A stretch of 64,000 nt of DNA from positions 186,001-250,000 of the forward strand of contig NZ_CAKZLP010000054.1 in assembly GCF_937127095.1 (NCBI RefSeq), read 5' to 3'. Position numbers and translations under genes: made by a program. The notes below the pieces were generated by a model that searched no databases, was not told the DNA's origin, and saw nothing but the letters and a program-made list of their open reading frames with translations. Of this stretch, positions 33,942 through 43,107 are shown one piece after another (within the stretch, counting starts at the first letter, position 1; every line of letters starts with the position of its first letter). The DNA comes from an uncultured Amphritea sp. GTDB lineage: Bacteria; Pseudomonadota; Gammaproteobacteria; Pseudomonadales; Balneatricaceae.

Positions 33942-35192
33942 TTAACGGGCAGGGTAATTTTCATGACGTTCAAACGCAATTTGTATATTTTCAACAGCCA
34001 GATCCAATGCAAGCGATGGAGACATGCCATTCAGGATATCGTTCATGGCTTTTTTATAACTGGCTGAAATCTCTAAATATGCCGGTGTTTCGGGCCGTAA
34101 CATAGAAAAACGATTATAAAAATCAAACAGCATGCGCCACTGCCCCTTTTTAGAGTAAATCTCTATCCGTTGGGCGACCTCGGCATCGGAGGGAAAGATA
34201 CCTACGACAGTCGATATAGCAGACTGCTCTTCTGCTGACATTAAAAAAGTGAGCAGCGCTTTTACACTTTGGGGATACTGACAGCTTTCTGTCATCGCCC
34301 AATGCCAGGCTCCGCCACCAGAAATAGGACCATGACCAAAATCTGGCACGGGAAGTACAGCCAGGTCATCTTTAAAAGCACTGTAATAAGTACTTAAAGC
34401 CCATGATCCACCATACTGAATGCCGACATCTCCATCAATAAAGCCATTATCGTCCTGTGGCTGAGCGTCCATATAATTCTGACTCACCAGGAGTTGAATC
34501 CACTGACCAAACTGAACGGCTTCTTTTGAGTTTAAAACACCCTCTACCGTCTGGTTGTCGCTTCGATCAATCAGGTCTGCCCCCCAGGAGATCATAAAAG
34601 GCAGCCAGGCGTAAGGTATCCATTCGGTTGTATCCTGGGCTCTCATATCAAACGGATATTGATATTCACCGGTCGCTTTGACCGCATCCAGAAATGACAT
34701 AAATTCATCTTTATTCCATGGATGTTCGATCGTTGGATAACGCGCCCCGATTTTTTTTATCAGCGACTTTCGCGTAAACAGGGCTAAAGAAACATCATAC
34801 GACCCCACAGAATAAACCCTTCCCTGATACATCCCTTTGCCTGACCTGTTGATTGACGCCAACAGATCTGCATCGAGCAGCTCATCCAAAGGTTTGATAT
34901 AGCCACTCCAGGCGAAATTAGGTACCAGAGGTTGATCAATTTCTATAATGCAAGGCAGCTGTTCCGCCTGAGCTGCAGCCTGTATCGATAAGCTATAGGA
35001 TGCTTCCGGAATAAAATCTGGCACGATATTCCACTGATCCTGACTCTCATTGAATCGCTTGATTGCCGCTAAAGATGCCTGTATCTCAACATCACTGGCC
35101 ATATGACGCCAAAGTGGAACATCCCGAGGCGCGCCCATCAGGTTTCCTGCAAAAAAACTAAAGACTATTAGCACCATCGTCGAAAGCTTCAT
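33942..35192 (-). CDS. orphan periplasmic solute-binding protein (family 1 type)
   Basis: The 416-residue protein has a signal peptide (LSTMVLIVFSFFAGNLMGA, cleavage near 20) and the layout of sugar-type extracellular binding proteins: PEASYSLSIQAAAQAEQLPCIIEIDQPLVPNFAWSGYIKPLDELL near 50-95, a hinge region, and IQYGGSWALSTYYSAF near 265. No permease or ATPase gene is nearby. It is preceded by 56 bp, on the same strand, by a Cache-GGDEF-EAL gene, suggesting that it presents a ligand to that sensor rather than to a transporter. ATG 35192, with AGGGG upstream, is preferred over 35210. The ligand is unknown. Confidence 0.8.
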   Translation of the reverse strand: MKLSTMVLIVFSFFAGNLMGAPRDVPLWRHMASDVEIQASLAAIKRFNESQDQWNIVPDFIPEASYSLSIQAAAQAEQLPCIIEIDQPLVPNFAWSGYIKPLDELLDADLLASINRSGKGMYQGRVYSVGSYDVSLALFTRKSLIKKIGARYPTIEHPWNKDEFMSFLDAVKATGEYQYPFDMRAQDTTEWIPYAWLPFMISWGADLIDRSDNQTVEGVLNSKEAVQFGQWIQLLVSQNYMDAQPQDDNGFIDGDVGIQYGGSWALSTYYSAFKDDLAVLPVPDFGHGPISGGGAWHWAMTESCQYPQSVKALLTFLMSAEEQSAISTVVGIFPSDAEVAQRIEIYSKKGQWRMLFDFYNRFSMLRPETPAYLEISASYKKAMNDILNGMSPSLALDLAVENIQIAFERHENYPAR

Positions 35193-35248
35193 AAATACCC
35201 CTAGCCACAACTATCATGGATCACTGGAATTCATAATTCTGGCTTCGC

Positions 35249-37741
35249 TTACACTTTGCAGGTCTGCATTTTTTCAGACAGCTGTTCTATGGTTAAAGGG
35301 CGATCAAAGTAATACCCTTGAACCAGATCGCAATCATAGTTTAGCAGCTTATCGAGCTGAGGCTTCGTTTCTACCCCCTCAGCCACGACCACCAGGCCAC
35401 ACAAACGGCCAATGCCGACAATCATTCGTACAAGCATGTCACTTTGATAAAAATCTAAGAACTTATTAATAAAAGAACGGTCAATTTTTATCTCTGTCAG
35501 CGGCAGACTGTTTATATAACTAAGGGAGGAGTAGCCTGTACCAAAATCATCTAGCGACAATCCAAATCCGTGTTGTCTTAACTTAGAAAATAATGGCTTC
35601 ACGACATCAAAACCATGAATGAAAATATTCTCAGTGATCTCCAGAGTAATCCGCTCAGGGGCAATACCAACACTCGTACAAATATCGACTAAATTACTAA
35701 AAAAATCCGGCTCGGTTAATTGTACAGGGGAAATATTAACTGACAATTTCAGCGCACCTTCACCATTAGCAGAAAGTGCATAGATATCTTCACATGCCCT
35801 TCTAAAAACAAAAAGATCGAGGTCATGAATCATTCCCGACTCTTCCGCTACAGAAATAAACTCGTCTGGAAAAACATTACCTAAAGATGGATGAAACCAA
35901 CGAGCCAGGGCTTCGACGCTAACAAGCTTCTCTTCACGTGTACTCATTTGAGGCTGATAATGGACCGACAACTCCCCTTTTTCAAGCGCACGGGCCAATT
36001 CATGCTGAATTTCCATTTTCCGCATAATCTGCACACTGATAATACTACTATAAAAAAGATACTGGCCCTTTTTATCAGCTTTCGATTTATATAATACAGT
36101 GTCTGCATTTTTTATCAGTGTTTCAGCTGTAAGACTATCATCAGGACAGATAGATACCCCTATACTGCATGCGATGGTAAGTGTTCGACCCTCGATTACA
36201 ATAGGCGAGTTAAGGGCATTGCGTACCTGCTCTGCTTTATCCTGCGCTGCTTTTTTATCCTTCAATTGAGGAAAACAAAATACGAACTCATCCCCCCCAA
36301 AGCGCGATACACTGTCACGCCCGCCCATCAACTCTTTGAACCGCTGACTAACAGCTATGAGCAACAGATCGCCAACATAATGACCATATAGATCATTGAT
36401 ATTTTTAAAATTATCTAAATCAACAAACATAACCGCTAACTTTTCATTTTTTTCCTTTAATAAGTTAATATTCTCCTTAATCTCCTTCAACATCAAAATA
36501 CGGTTAGGCAGTCCAGTCAAAGCGTCATGCAACGCCATATATTCCATTTTATCTTTTGTATTATTAAGCTCATCAAAGTCGGCATTTATTTTACTTTGAA
36601 ACATTTCAAATCGTTTGGCGATTAAATTCCCAACATATAAAGAGGACAGCGTCAGCAATATCATCGAGGCAATTGTCAGATAAACCAGACGCATTAGGTT
36701 TTGGTAGTTCAATTCATTAATCTGTTCCTCTTTTAGCCTTAAATTCTTTTCAAAGGCCTGAGAGCTGAATCCTGTACCAATAATCCAACCCCATTCACTA
36801 ACCTCTTTAACATAACCAACCTGATCCAGGATAATCATTCCACTTAACGTAAGTGGCTTTGAGTAGCTGATATAACCGCCACCTCCGTCCTTAACCTTAT
36901 CCTTAACATCTTTTATAAGATCAATATTAACCTTTTCTCCTAAAACGAAATCCAGACCTAAAAAATCATTTATATGATGCGCTAACAACACACCATTTTC
37001 ATCCAGCACAAAGAAGTATCCACTTTCCCCATACTTATATTGAGAAAACCATTTTAACAATTCTGTTTTAACATCTTCTTCATAGTCGACAAGATAATCT
37101 GCTATAACAATCGACCAGTTATAGGGCTCAAATTTTTTAACATACCCTATTTTCTCAAACTCTTTATTATCAGCAGATCCTGGCTTTTTAAATTTCCACC
37201 TGAGAACTCCTTCTCCATTTTTTTGGTTAACCGACAGAACCTTTCGAACAACATCAACTTCTTCATTCTGCAGCGCCCGATCATTGGTCCCTTCTGAGTG
37301 AGCATTAGTAGCATTCATAATGCTCTTTCCCTCACTATCTATAATGTAGAAGGAACCTCGACCATCAAAAAGCCATACAGACCTCAGCGCCTCGATAATA
37401 ATTTTGCTAATCTCAGCTTTGGACTTACCAACATTTTGCGCATAGATATGATTCGCAATACCATATGCTTCATAAACACGCTGTTTATCAGCGTCCTTTA
37501 AGTTACTTTCAGCTTTGGATTTTTCAACAAGAAGATGTGTATACACTTCATGAACTTGAGAACGAATCGACTCTTTACGTTGAAAGGTGAGTTCTTCACG
37601 AAGGGTTTCAATACTCTGAGCGGCTTGCTCACGATTGCCCTGAATAGCGATGAGGTTAACGGCCAGGGCAAACACAAAAACAACAGCGACGGGTGCATAG
37701 CGCATCAAGTTTAATAACTGTTTATTATCAAGCGCTGACAT
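35249..37741 (-). CDS. Cache-GGDEF-EAL membrane sensor (AT-rich gene)
   Basis: The 830-residue protein has a first membrane segment near 13-32 and a large periplasmic part with two Cache-like repeats (GRGSFYIIDSEGKSIM near 125, then YGESGYFFVLDENGVLLAHH near 245). A second membrane segment lies near 350-372, then GGDEF (about 400-560) and EAL (about 575-825). The cyclase motif is GGDEF, but the usual RxxD inhibitory site reads GGRD, so feedback inhibition is probably lost. The phosphodiesterase residues look intact (EALARW, VNISP, ITEN, DDFGTG, KID, AEGVE). The gene is clearly AT-richer than its neighbours, suggesting acquisition. It is upstream of the orphan binding protein, probably one operon. 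Confidence 0.88.
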   Translation of the reverse strand: MSALDNKQLLNLMRYAPVAVVFVFALAVNLIAIQGNREQAAQSIETLREELTFQRKESIRSQVHEVYTHLLVEKSKAESNLKDADKQRVYEAYGIANHIYAQNVGKSKAEISKIIIEALRSVWLFDGRGSFYIIDSEGKSIMNATNAHSEGTNDRALQNEEVDVVRKVLSVNQKNGEGVLRWKFKKPGSADNKEFEKIGYVKKFEPYNWSIVIADYLVDYEEDVKTELLKWFSQYKYGESGYFFVLDENGVLLAHHINDFLGLDFVLGEKVNIDLIKDVKDKVKDGGGGYISYSKPLTLSGMIILDQVGYVKEVSEWGWIIGTGFSSQAFEKNLRLKEEQINELNYQNLMRLVYLTIASMILLTLSSLYVGNLIAKRFEMFQSKINADFDELNNTKDKMEYMALHDALTGLPNRILMLKEIKENINLLKEKNEKLAVMFVDLDNFKNINDLYGHYVGDLLLIAVSQRFKELMGGRDSVSRFGGDEFVFCFPQLKDKKAAQDKAEQVRNALNSPIVIEGRTLTIACSIGVSICPDDSLTAETLIKNADTVLYKSKADKKGQYLFYSSIISVQIMRKMEIQHELARALEKGELSVHYQPQMSTREEKLVSVEALARWFHPSLGNVFPDEFISVAEESGMIHDLDLFVFRRACEDIYALSANGEGALKLSVNISPVQLTEPDFFSNLVDICTSVGIAPERITLEITENIFIHGFDVVKPLFSKLRQHGFGLSLDDFGTGYSSLSYINSLPLTEIKIDRSFINKFLDFYQSDMLVRMIVGIGRLCGLVVVAEGVETKPQLDKLLNYDCDLVQGYYFDRPLTIEQLSEKMQTCKV

Positions 37742-38480
37742 TTAAGGCTACCCATTCTATTACGTAGCTCAAATGAGCTTTTCCTAGTCACACTAGTATA
37801 GACAACAGGACAGCCATTTACATGAGCGTTGTTACTGCTTTTGCTCAAACTGGGGAGCATACCGACACCCTGATCCCCCATAGCGTGCGTTCTTATAGCT
37901 GCGCGATCCGTCCGCCATTCAAGCAACCAATGAGCAGAGGACTGGCTAACCCTCTATACGCAACCGCAACCCTGTAGTCAGGGCAACAGCGGACACCAAT
38001 CACACAACATCCTCAGCCCCCCAGTTACGAGCGTTGGTTATGAAGCCAGAACCTCTCCGATGGTCTTCTGGCTCTTTTGATCCCCGTTTCACCTGTACTT
38101 AATCTACAAATAGCCCTATACACAAGAACACTCAAAATGGGCCGTCTGCCTGAAAAATACAACAAGCTTGCTGGATATGTGTCGCCAAGCTGCTGCGTGG
38201 TTGCGTCAAGGAAACGACTTATCATAAGGCGTCGCTAAGGTAGGGCTCAGGTCATAGAAAAAGCCATAATTAAGGCCATTTGGCCATGACTTTCTGGCGT
38301 AAGACGGGGGCACGTGGTCGTAAATGCCATCATTTTTAACGATGGAAATAACCAGCAGAATCAAGCATATTCACAATCCATACCCGCAATAACAGCACAG
38401 AGCAGGACAGCTATTGCTTCGTTCTGCTTGCCGGCTAGAGTATCACCGCATTTTCTGTTCTATCCGAGCATGAACAGAGG
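37742..38480. other. spacer without supported genes
   Basis: About 740 bp between the sensor gene and gbdR. Short frames exist on both strands, but none has a ribosome site or recognisable content. An inverted repeat AGCCAGAA/TTCTGGCT at 38044-38073 followed by CTTTT could be a weak terminator remnant. The region may be debris at the edge of an insertion that brought in the AT-rich sensor gene. Confidence 0.4.
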
Positions 38481-39629
38481 CTATTTATCCCGCTTCCCCT
38501 TCAGCGTAATCGAGCCAAAGGTTGACTCTGTTTTGGCTTCGCTAAAAGCCTCTCTTGAAACAAACTCTTTTGTGTCAGGGAGTGGCGGGGATATCAAACC
38601 AAGCTGATCTCTTTCGCCTTCAAACAGCTCATCTTCGTCACTCTGATTCACCACCAACCGTTCATCACGGGGAGGAATCCCCATCTGTTCGCGGTAGCAT
38701 TTGCTGAAGTGGGGGCTGGAGACAAAACCACAGGCGGCAGCAATATCAATAATCGACATTGAGGTCTGTTTCAATAGTTGCCGTGCTCTGAGCAATCTCA
38801 GACGAAGGTAATAGCGGGACGGGGAGCATTCGAGGTATTTCTGAAACAGCCGCTCCATCTGTCGTCGGGACAGATCAACATAGCGTGCCAGTTCATCCAT
38901 CTCGATTACTTCTTCGATATTGGCCTCCATGAGTGCGACGATCTCCAGCAGTTTTGGCTGCGTGGTACCCAACACATGTCGCAGAGGAATTTTTTGCTGA
39001 TCGCTCTCATCGCGGATACGGTCGCAGATAAACATCTCCGAGATCGCTGTAGAAAGCTGATAACCATGTTCCAGCTTAATCATGTTGAGCATCATATCCA
39101 GCGGCACGGTGCCCCCGGTACAGGTCATCCGGTTGCGATCAAAGCTGAACAGGCGACTAGAGCATTTAACTCGCGGAAACGCTTCCTGCAGTGCAGCAAG
39201 ATACTCCCAGTGGGTGCTGCACTCATACCCCTCCAGGAGTCCGGCTGCCGCCAGCAGATACGCACCGGTACACAGCGCACCGAGTTTACACCCTTTGCGC
39301 TCCATATCCTGCATCCAGGCAATATGACTACGATCATACGCTTTGGTGATATTCAGCCCCCCCGCAACGATGACCGTGTCCAGCTGAGGACAGCTGACGG
39401 TACTGGAGTCCGGGGTTATGGTAATACCATCACTGGCAGTAACGGGCTGACCATCCACGGTCACTGTATACCAGTAGTACAACTCCTCGCCACTGAGCTG
39501 ATTGGCCATCCGCAGCGCTTCAACCGCGGAGGCCAGGGATATCAGGGTAAAATTATTTAGTAGTAAAAAACCGATAGTACGCGGCCGGACGGCGTTAATC
39601 CCATTTGTCATACATAAACCCGTGCCCAT
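38481..39629 (-). CDS. gbdR: glycine betaine/dimethylglycine-responsive AraC regulator
   Basis: The 382-residue GATase1-AraC protein has GFLLLNNFTLISLASAVEALRMANQLSG at the N-terminus, GALCTGAYLLAAAGLLEG near 115, and C-terminal MLGTN-like VLGTTQPKLLEIVALMEAN with helix-turn-helix motifs DLSRRQMERLFQKYLECSPSRYYLRLRL and GFVSSPHFSKCYREQMG. These segments are very close to Pseudomonas GbdR as I remember it. Position next to an L-serine deaminase gene is also conserved there. GbdR activates betaine catabolism genes when betaine or dimethylglycine binds the N-terminal domain. GGGAGTG precedes ATG 39629. The C-terminal tail of about 50 residues is extra. Confidence 0.87.
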   Translation of the reverse strand: MGTGLCMTNGINAVRPRTIGFLLLNNFTLISLASAVEALRMANQLSGEELYYWYTVTVDGQPVTASDGITITPDSSTVSCPQLDTVIVAGGLNITKAYDRSHIAWMQDMERKGCKLGALCTGAYLLAAAGLLEGYECSTHWEYLAALQEAFPRVKCSSRLFSFDRNRMTCTGGTVPLDMMLNMIKLEHGYQLSTAISEMFICDRIRDESDQQKIPLRHVLGTTQPKLLEIVALMEANIEEVIEMDELARYVDLSRRQMERLFQKYLECSPSRYYLRLRLLRARQLLKQTSMSIIDIAAACGFVSSPHFSKCYREQMGIPPRDERLVVNQSDEDELFEGERDQLGLISPPLPDTKEFVSREAFSEAKTESTFGSITLKGKRDK

Positions 39630-39788
39630 ACCGCACTCCCTGCGTCATTGAAAGGCTGTTAATTGGTATTCAAACAGCGGCTCAGAATCACTCTCCTACT
39701 CAATCATTACGCCGCTGTTCAGAGCCACAGATTCAAAGAAAAATCTTAAACTAAAGCCATTATAACAAGGGCTGCTACGCTCGCAAGA

Positions 39789-41168
39789 TCAACACTCTAT
39801 CGCGTTTACAGCGAGGCCGCCACGGGAGGTCTCTTTGTACTTATCCTGCATGTCCATGCCGGTATCACGCATGGTTCTGATCACTTTATCCAGGGAGATG
39901 AAATGTTTACCATCACCTCTGAGTGCCATCTGGGTGGCGTTGATCGCTTTCATCGCGCCAATAGCGTTACGCTCAATACAGGGCACCTGCACTAAACCAC
40001 CCACCGGATCACAGGTCAGTCCCAGGTTATGCTCAAGGCCGATCTCTGCAGCGTTTTCAACCTGTTCCGGAGTACCCCCCAGCACTTCACACAGACCCGC
40101 TGCCGCCATCGCACAGGCGGAACCCACCTCCCCCTGACAACCCACTTCAGCGCCGGAGATAGAGGCATTTTTCTTACACAGCGCGCCGATAGCCGCCGCG
40201 GCCAGCATAAAATCAACCACATTTTCTTCAGTCGCGTTCGGGGTAAACTCGGTGTAATACATCAGCACTGCGGGAATGATTCCCGCTGCACCGTTGGTGG
40301 GCGCTGTCACCATCCGTCCACCCGCAGCATTCTCTTCATTCACCGCCAGTGCATAGAGGTTGATCCAGTCCATCGCTCCCAGGGTCGAACTGATAATATT
40401 GGGCTTAGTGGAACGGATCAGTGACTTATGCAAACTCATCGCCCGGCGTTTGACATGCAACCCACCCGGCAGGATGCCCTCATGGTGGAGGCCGTTAGCG
40501 ATACAGTCTTTCATCGCCGCCCAGATATCCATCAAACCATCACGAATCTCTTTCTCCGTGCGCCAGACCTTTTCATTCTCCATCATCAGCTGACTGACAC
40601 TGAACTTGTTCTCTTCACACAGTTTAAGTAGTTCAACCGCATTATTAAAGTTATAAGGCAATTCAACCTGTGGCACCAGATGAGCATCAGCCGTTGCCTC
40701 ACTTTCATCGATGACAAAACCACCACCAATTGAGTAATAAACATTGTCATATAACAGGTTACCGGCGGCATCGAAAGCACTCAGACGCATCGCATTCGGA
40801 TGGTAGGGAAGGTTTTCCTCCAGCAGCTTCATATCCCGCTGCCAGATGAACTCAATGGAATACTGTCCCAGCAGGTTGAGGCTGTTGCTCTCTTTCACCG
40901 CAGCAACCGCAGGTAGAATCATCTGCGGATCGATGCTATGGGGACGTTCCCCCATCAGGCCAACGATGATCGAATTATCGGTACCGTGACCGATCCCGGT
41001 GGCACTCAGAGAGCCGTACAGATCAACCCGGATCTGCATTACCGCTTGCGCCAGTCCCTGTTGTGCCAGATGCTCAGCAAAATTTGCCGCGGCCACCATC
41101 GGGCCAACGGTATGGGAACTGGACGGACCGACGCCTACTTTAAAAAGATCAAAAACAGAGATAGACAT
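39789..41168 (-). CDS. sdaA: L-serine ammonia-lyase (iron-sulfur type)
   Basis: The 459-residue enzyme deaminates L-serine to pyruvate. The N-terminal beta domain has [14 protein letters not shown] near 13-26. The alpha domain has [14 protein letters not shown] near 285 and the 4Fe-4S cysteines in GALCKKN near 335, GCQGE-type [12 protein letters not shown] near 345 and LTCDPVGG near 390. It ends in NAIEC, whose C-terminal cysteine can cap the cluster. SdaA and SdaB cannot be told apart from sequence alone. Here it completes the path betaine-glycine-serine-pyruvate. A minus-strand AGTCGTTATAA about 120 bp upstream resembles the shared motif. Confidence 0.93.
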   Translation of the reverse strand: MSISVFDLFKVGVGPSSSHTVGPMVAAANFAEHLAQQGLAQAVMQIRVDLYGSLSATGIGHGTDNSIIVGLMGERPHSIDPQMILPAVAAVKESNSLNLLGQYSIEFIWQRDMKLLEENLPYHPNAMRLSAFDAAGNLLYDNVYYSIGGGFVIDESEATADAHLVPQVELPYNFNNAVELLKLCEENKFSVSQLMMENEKVWRTEKEIRDGLMDIWAAMKDCIANGLHHEGILPGGLHVKRRAMSLHKSLIRSTKPNIISSTLGAMDWINLYALAVNEENAAGGRMVTAPTNGAAGIIPAVLMYYTEFTPNATEENVVDFMLAAAAIGALCKKNASISGAEVGCQGEVGSACAMAAAGLCEVLGGTPEQVENAAEIGLEHNLGLTCDPVGGLVQVPCIERNAIGAMKAINATQMALRGDGKHFISLDKVIRTMRDTGMDMQDKYKETSRGGLAVNAIEC

Positions 41169-41352
41169 AGAGTCTCCACAGCGCCTTCTGAGCGCAGAAA
41201 TTTGTACGAAAAGCCAATTATCTGCTGATATAAGTGTAGCTGTATGTCAGTTTACGACCTGAAATTTTCTTAAAACGTTTTTATAACGACTTCAGGCGAA
41301 AAGAACAGACAATGACAGGAAAGTCAGCCAGAAAAAAAGGAGGTCAGTCAGG

Positions 41353-41496
41353 ATGAGCCACACACTACATACCTCTCTGGAAGAGATAATCCTAACTGTC
41401 CTCGAAAAAAACGTTTCCCAACGATTTGAAAAACGTAAAACAGTGATAGAAAGGGAAACTATCAGCTGGAAAAAACGACCGTCCGTCCACCATTGA
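41353..41496 (+). CDS. candidate small ORF (47 codons) with strong ribosome site
   Basis: AAGGAGGT sits 8 bp before ATG 41353, a near-perfect Shine-Dalgarno. The frame runs 47 codons to TGA 41496 and overlaps the 3' end of purU in antisense by 35 bp. The predicted product is basic (LEEIILTVLEKNVSQRFEKR near the middle) with no recognised domain. Only the ribosome site supports it, so chance is possible. Confidence 0.35.
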   Translation: MSHTLHTSLEEIILTVLEKNVSQRFEKRKTVIERETISWKKRPSVHH

Positions 41497-42334
41497 GAAA
41501 TACCCGCTTCTCAATGTGGTAGCGAATCGCATTAAACAGGGTGACCCGTTCAACATCCTGACCTTTGGAGATCAGGTCTTCAGGATAGAAGGCGTGATCA
41601 ACGGTCTGGATGCCCTGGGTTATAATCGGCCCTTCATCCAGGTCATTATTCACATAGTGAGCGGTTGCCCCGACCATCTTCACCCCTTTTTCCCAGGCCT
41701 GATGATAAGGCCTTGCGCCCTTAAAGCCTGGTAACAAAGAATGGTGAATATTGATCGCTTTGCCGTTCAGCTGATTACACATCCAGGGTGACAGCACCTG
41801 CATATAACGAGCAAGTACTACCAGCTCGATATCATATTGCTCAAGCAGCTTAACGATCTCCGCTTCCTGGTAGGGTTTAGTCTCCGGAGAGATCGGCAGA
41901 TGGTGGTAAGGGATACCGTGCCACTCAGCCAGATGCTCAAGATCCGGATGATTAGAGATAATCACCGGCACCTCGATATTCAGCTGACCGGTGCGGTAAC
42001 GGTATAGCAGATCATTCAGGCAGTGATCATACTTAGACACCAGAATCGCCACTCGGGGGCGGTGATCCGGTTCTGTCAGATCCCACTCCATACCAAATTC
42101 AGCGGCACGGGTCGCAAATTCAGCATCAAATTTTTCAGCGCTAAAGCCCTCATTGATCGGCTGAAATTCTACACGGATAAAAAAGCGTTTCGAGACCCGG
42201 TCGTCAAATGAATGGATCTCATCGACGTAGTTCGCCGCTTCAGCCATATAGCGGGTGACCACATCAACCGTACCCAGCATGCTTGGGCAGCTGGCAGTGA
42301 AGATCCAAGGTTTTGGTTTTGTTATATTTGTCAT
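41462..42334 (-). CDS. purU: formyltetrahydrofolate deformylase
   Basis: The 290-residue enzyme hydrolyses 10-formyl-THF to formate and THF. The N-terminal ACT domain (about 8-90: IFTASCPSMLGTVDVVTRYM) is followed by a formyltransferase-like domain with the conserved PVIISNHPDLE near 125, NIHHSLLPGFKGARPYHQAWEKGVKMVGATAHYV near 205-240, and DEGPII. It recycles C1 units from sarcosine oxidation. It is on the same strand as glyA-soxBDAG but after a terminator hairpin, and a TATACT sequence near 42367 on the minus strand may give it its own promoter. Confidence 0.93.
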   Translation of the reverse strand: MTNITKPKPWIFTASCPSMLGTVDVVTRYMAEAANYVDEIHSFDDRVSKRFFIRVEFQPINEGFSAEKFDAEFATRAAEFGMEWDLTEPDHRPRVAILVSKYDHCLNDLLYRYRTGQLNIEVPVIISNHPDLEHLAEWHGIPYHHLPISPETKPYQEAEIVKLLEQYDIELVVLARYMQVLSPWMCNQLNGKAINIHHSLLPGFKGARPYHQAWEKGVKMVGATAHYVNNDLDEGPIITQGIQTVDHAFYPEDLISKGQDVERVTLFNAIRYHIEKRVFLNGGRTVVFSS

Positions 42335-42394
42335 TAAAGGACTCCTGCTTTGATCTGTGTTTACCCAGTATAGGGTTCAACAGAAAAAACGGAC

Positions 42395-42423
42395 AAAGCC
42401 AGCCCCGTCCGGGGCTGGCTTTA
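42395..42423 (-). terminator. terminator between soxG and purU
   Basis: AAAGCCAGCCCC and GGGGCTGGCTTT form a perfect 12-bp stem with a 4-5 base loop, followed on the minus strand by TTTGTCCGTTTTTT. It is probably partial or full termination of the sox operon. Confidence 0.85.
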
Positions 42424-42435
42424 TATTCATTCAAA

Positions 42436-43107
42436 TCAGGCGTCAATCACCAGACCAAACTCGCGACTGGCATCCTGTAACCAGAGCCAGATGTAATCCG
42501 AAAACGAACGACGGATAACCAGCTCATAGCGCTGTTCACCAGAACGACGGATGGTCGCAGTGCTCTTGGCAAATAGCGTTGAAACCACCTTACCCACTGG
42601 GAACTCCTTCGGATGAAGGTCCACAGGGGTCGACTTCTTCAACACCTCAAGCACGTTGTCGCCTGACAGTTCCAGCACAGTTGAACCACCACTGCTGTTT
42701 ACCAGAGAGTAGTGACCCGGCATCTCATCGCGGAACTTCGCTTCAATCTCGAAAGTTTCCAGACCAGGCACCAGAATCAGCCACTCGTCCGGTGACATCC
42801 AGCGAATAGAGTAACCACCATTCTCAGTAGACGTCAGCGGCTGAAGTGGCAACGCCACACCCAGCACACGTTCAACAGCGGCCAGCTGATCACCATTAGC
42901 GGGGTTACAGCGCAGGGTCAGATGACCCAACAACTTCAGTTCACGCAGATGCACGCCGCCGGTTTTCGGGCCTTGCTTTGCAAGGCTTTCCAGCTCCGCA
43001 TGGTGCAGCGGAGACTGCCCCTGAATCTCAGGTCCAGGAACCTGGTCCATCACTGCCGCTTTAGTGGCTGCGCTCTCTTCAGGAGTCATTACATTCAGAT
43101 CAGACAT
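42436..43107 (-). CDS. soxG: sarcosine oxidase gamma subunit
   Basis: The 223-residue subunit of the heterotetrameric enzyme has the gamma-chain segments GVHLRELKLLGHLTLRCNP near 40-58, the LP-LQPLTSTENGGYSIRWMSPDEWLIL stretch near 75-105, and the closing SDYIWLWLQDASREFG. I chose ATG 43107: GGGGAGCG lies 6 bp upstream and it overlaps the soxA stop by only 8 bp; ATG 43161 would place 62 bp inside soxA. It acts with SoxA, SoxB and SoxD in sarcosine oxidation to glycine. Confidence 0.9.
   Translation of the reverse strand: MSDLNVMTPEESAATKAAVMDQVPGPEIQGQSPLHHAELESLAKQGPKTGGVHLRELKLLGHLTLRCNPANGDQLAAVERVLGVALPLQPLTSTENGGYSIRWMSPDEWLILVPGLETFEIEAKFRDEMPGHYSLVNSSGGSTVLELSGDNVLEVLKKSTPVDLHPKEFPVGKVVSTLFAKSTATIRRSGEQRYELVIRRSFSDYIWLWLQDASREFGLVIDA

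Noticed and set aside
38044..38073. Terminator-like inverted repeat AGCCAGAA/TTCTGGCT on the plus strand
   Set aside because: No plus-strand gene lies upstream, the loop is long and the T-run is short.
37742..38480. Possible insertion-sequence remnant
   Set aside because: No transposase-like frame, no terminal inverted repeats and no target duplication could be found by eye.
38778..39560. 260-codon open frame opposite gbdR
   Set aside because: Antisense shadow; the minus-strand product carries the full GATase1-AraC architecture.
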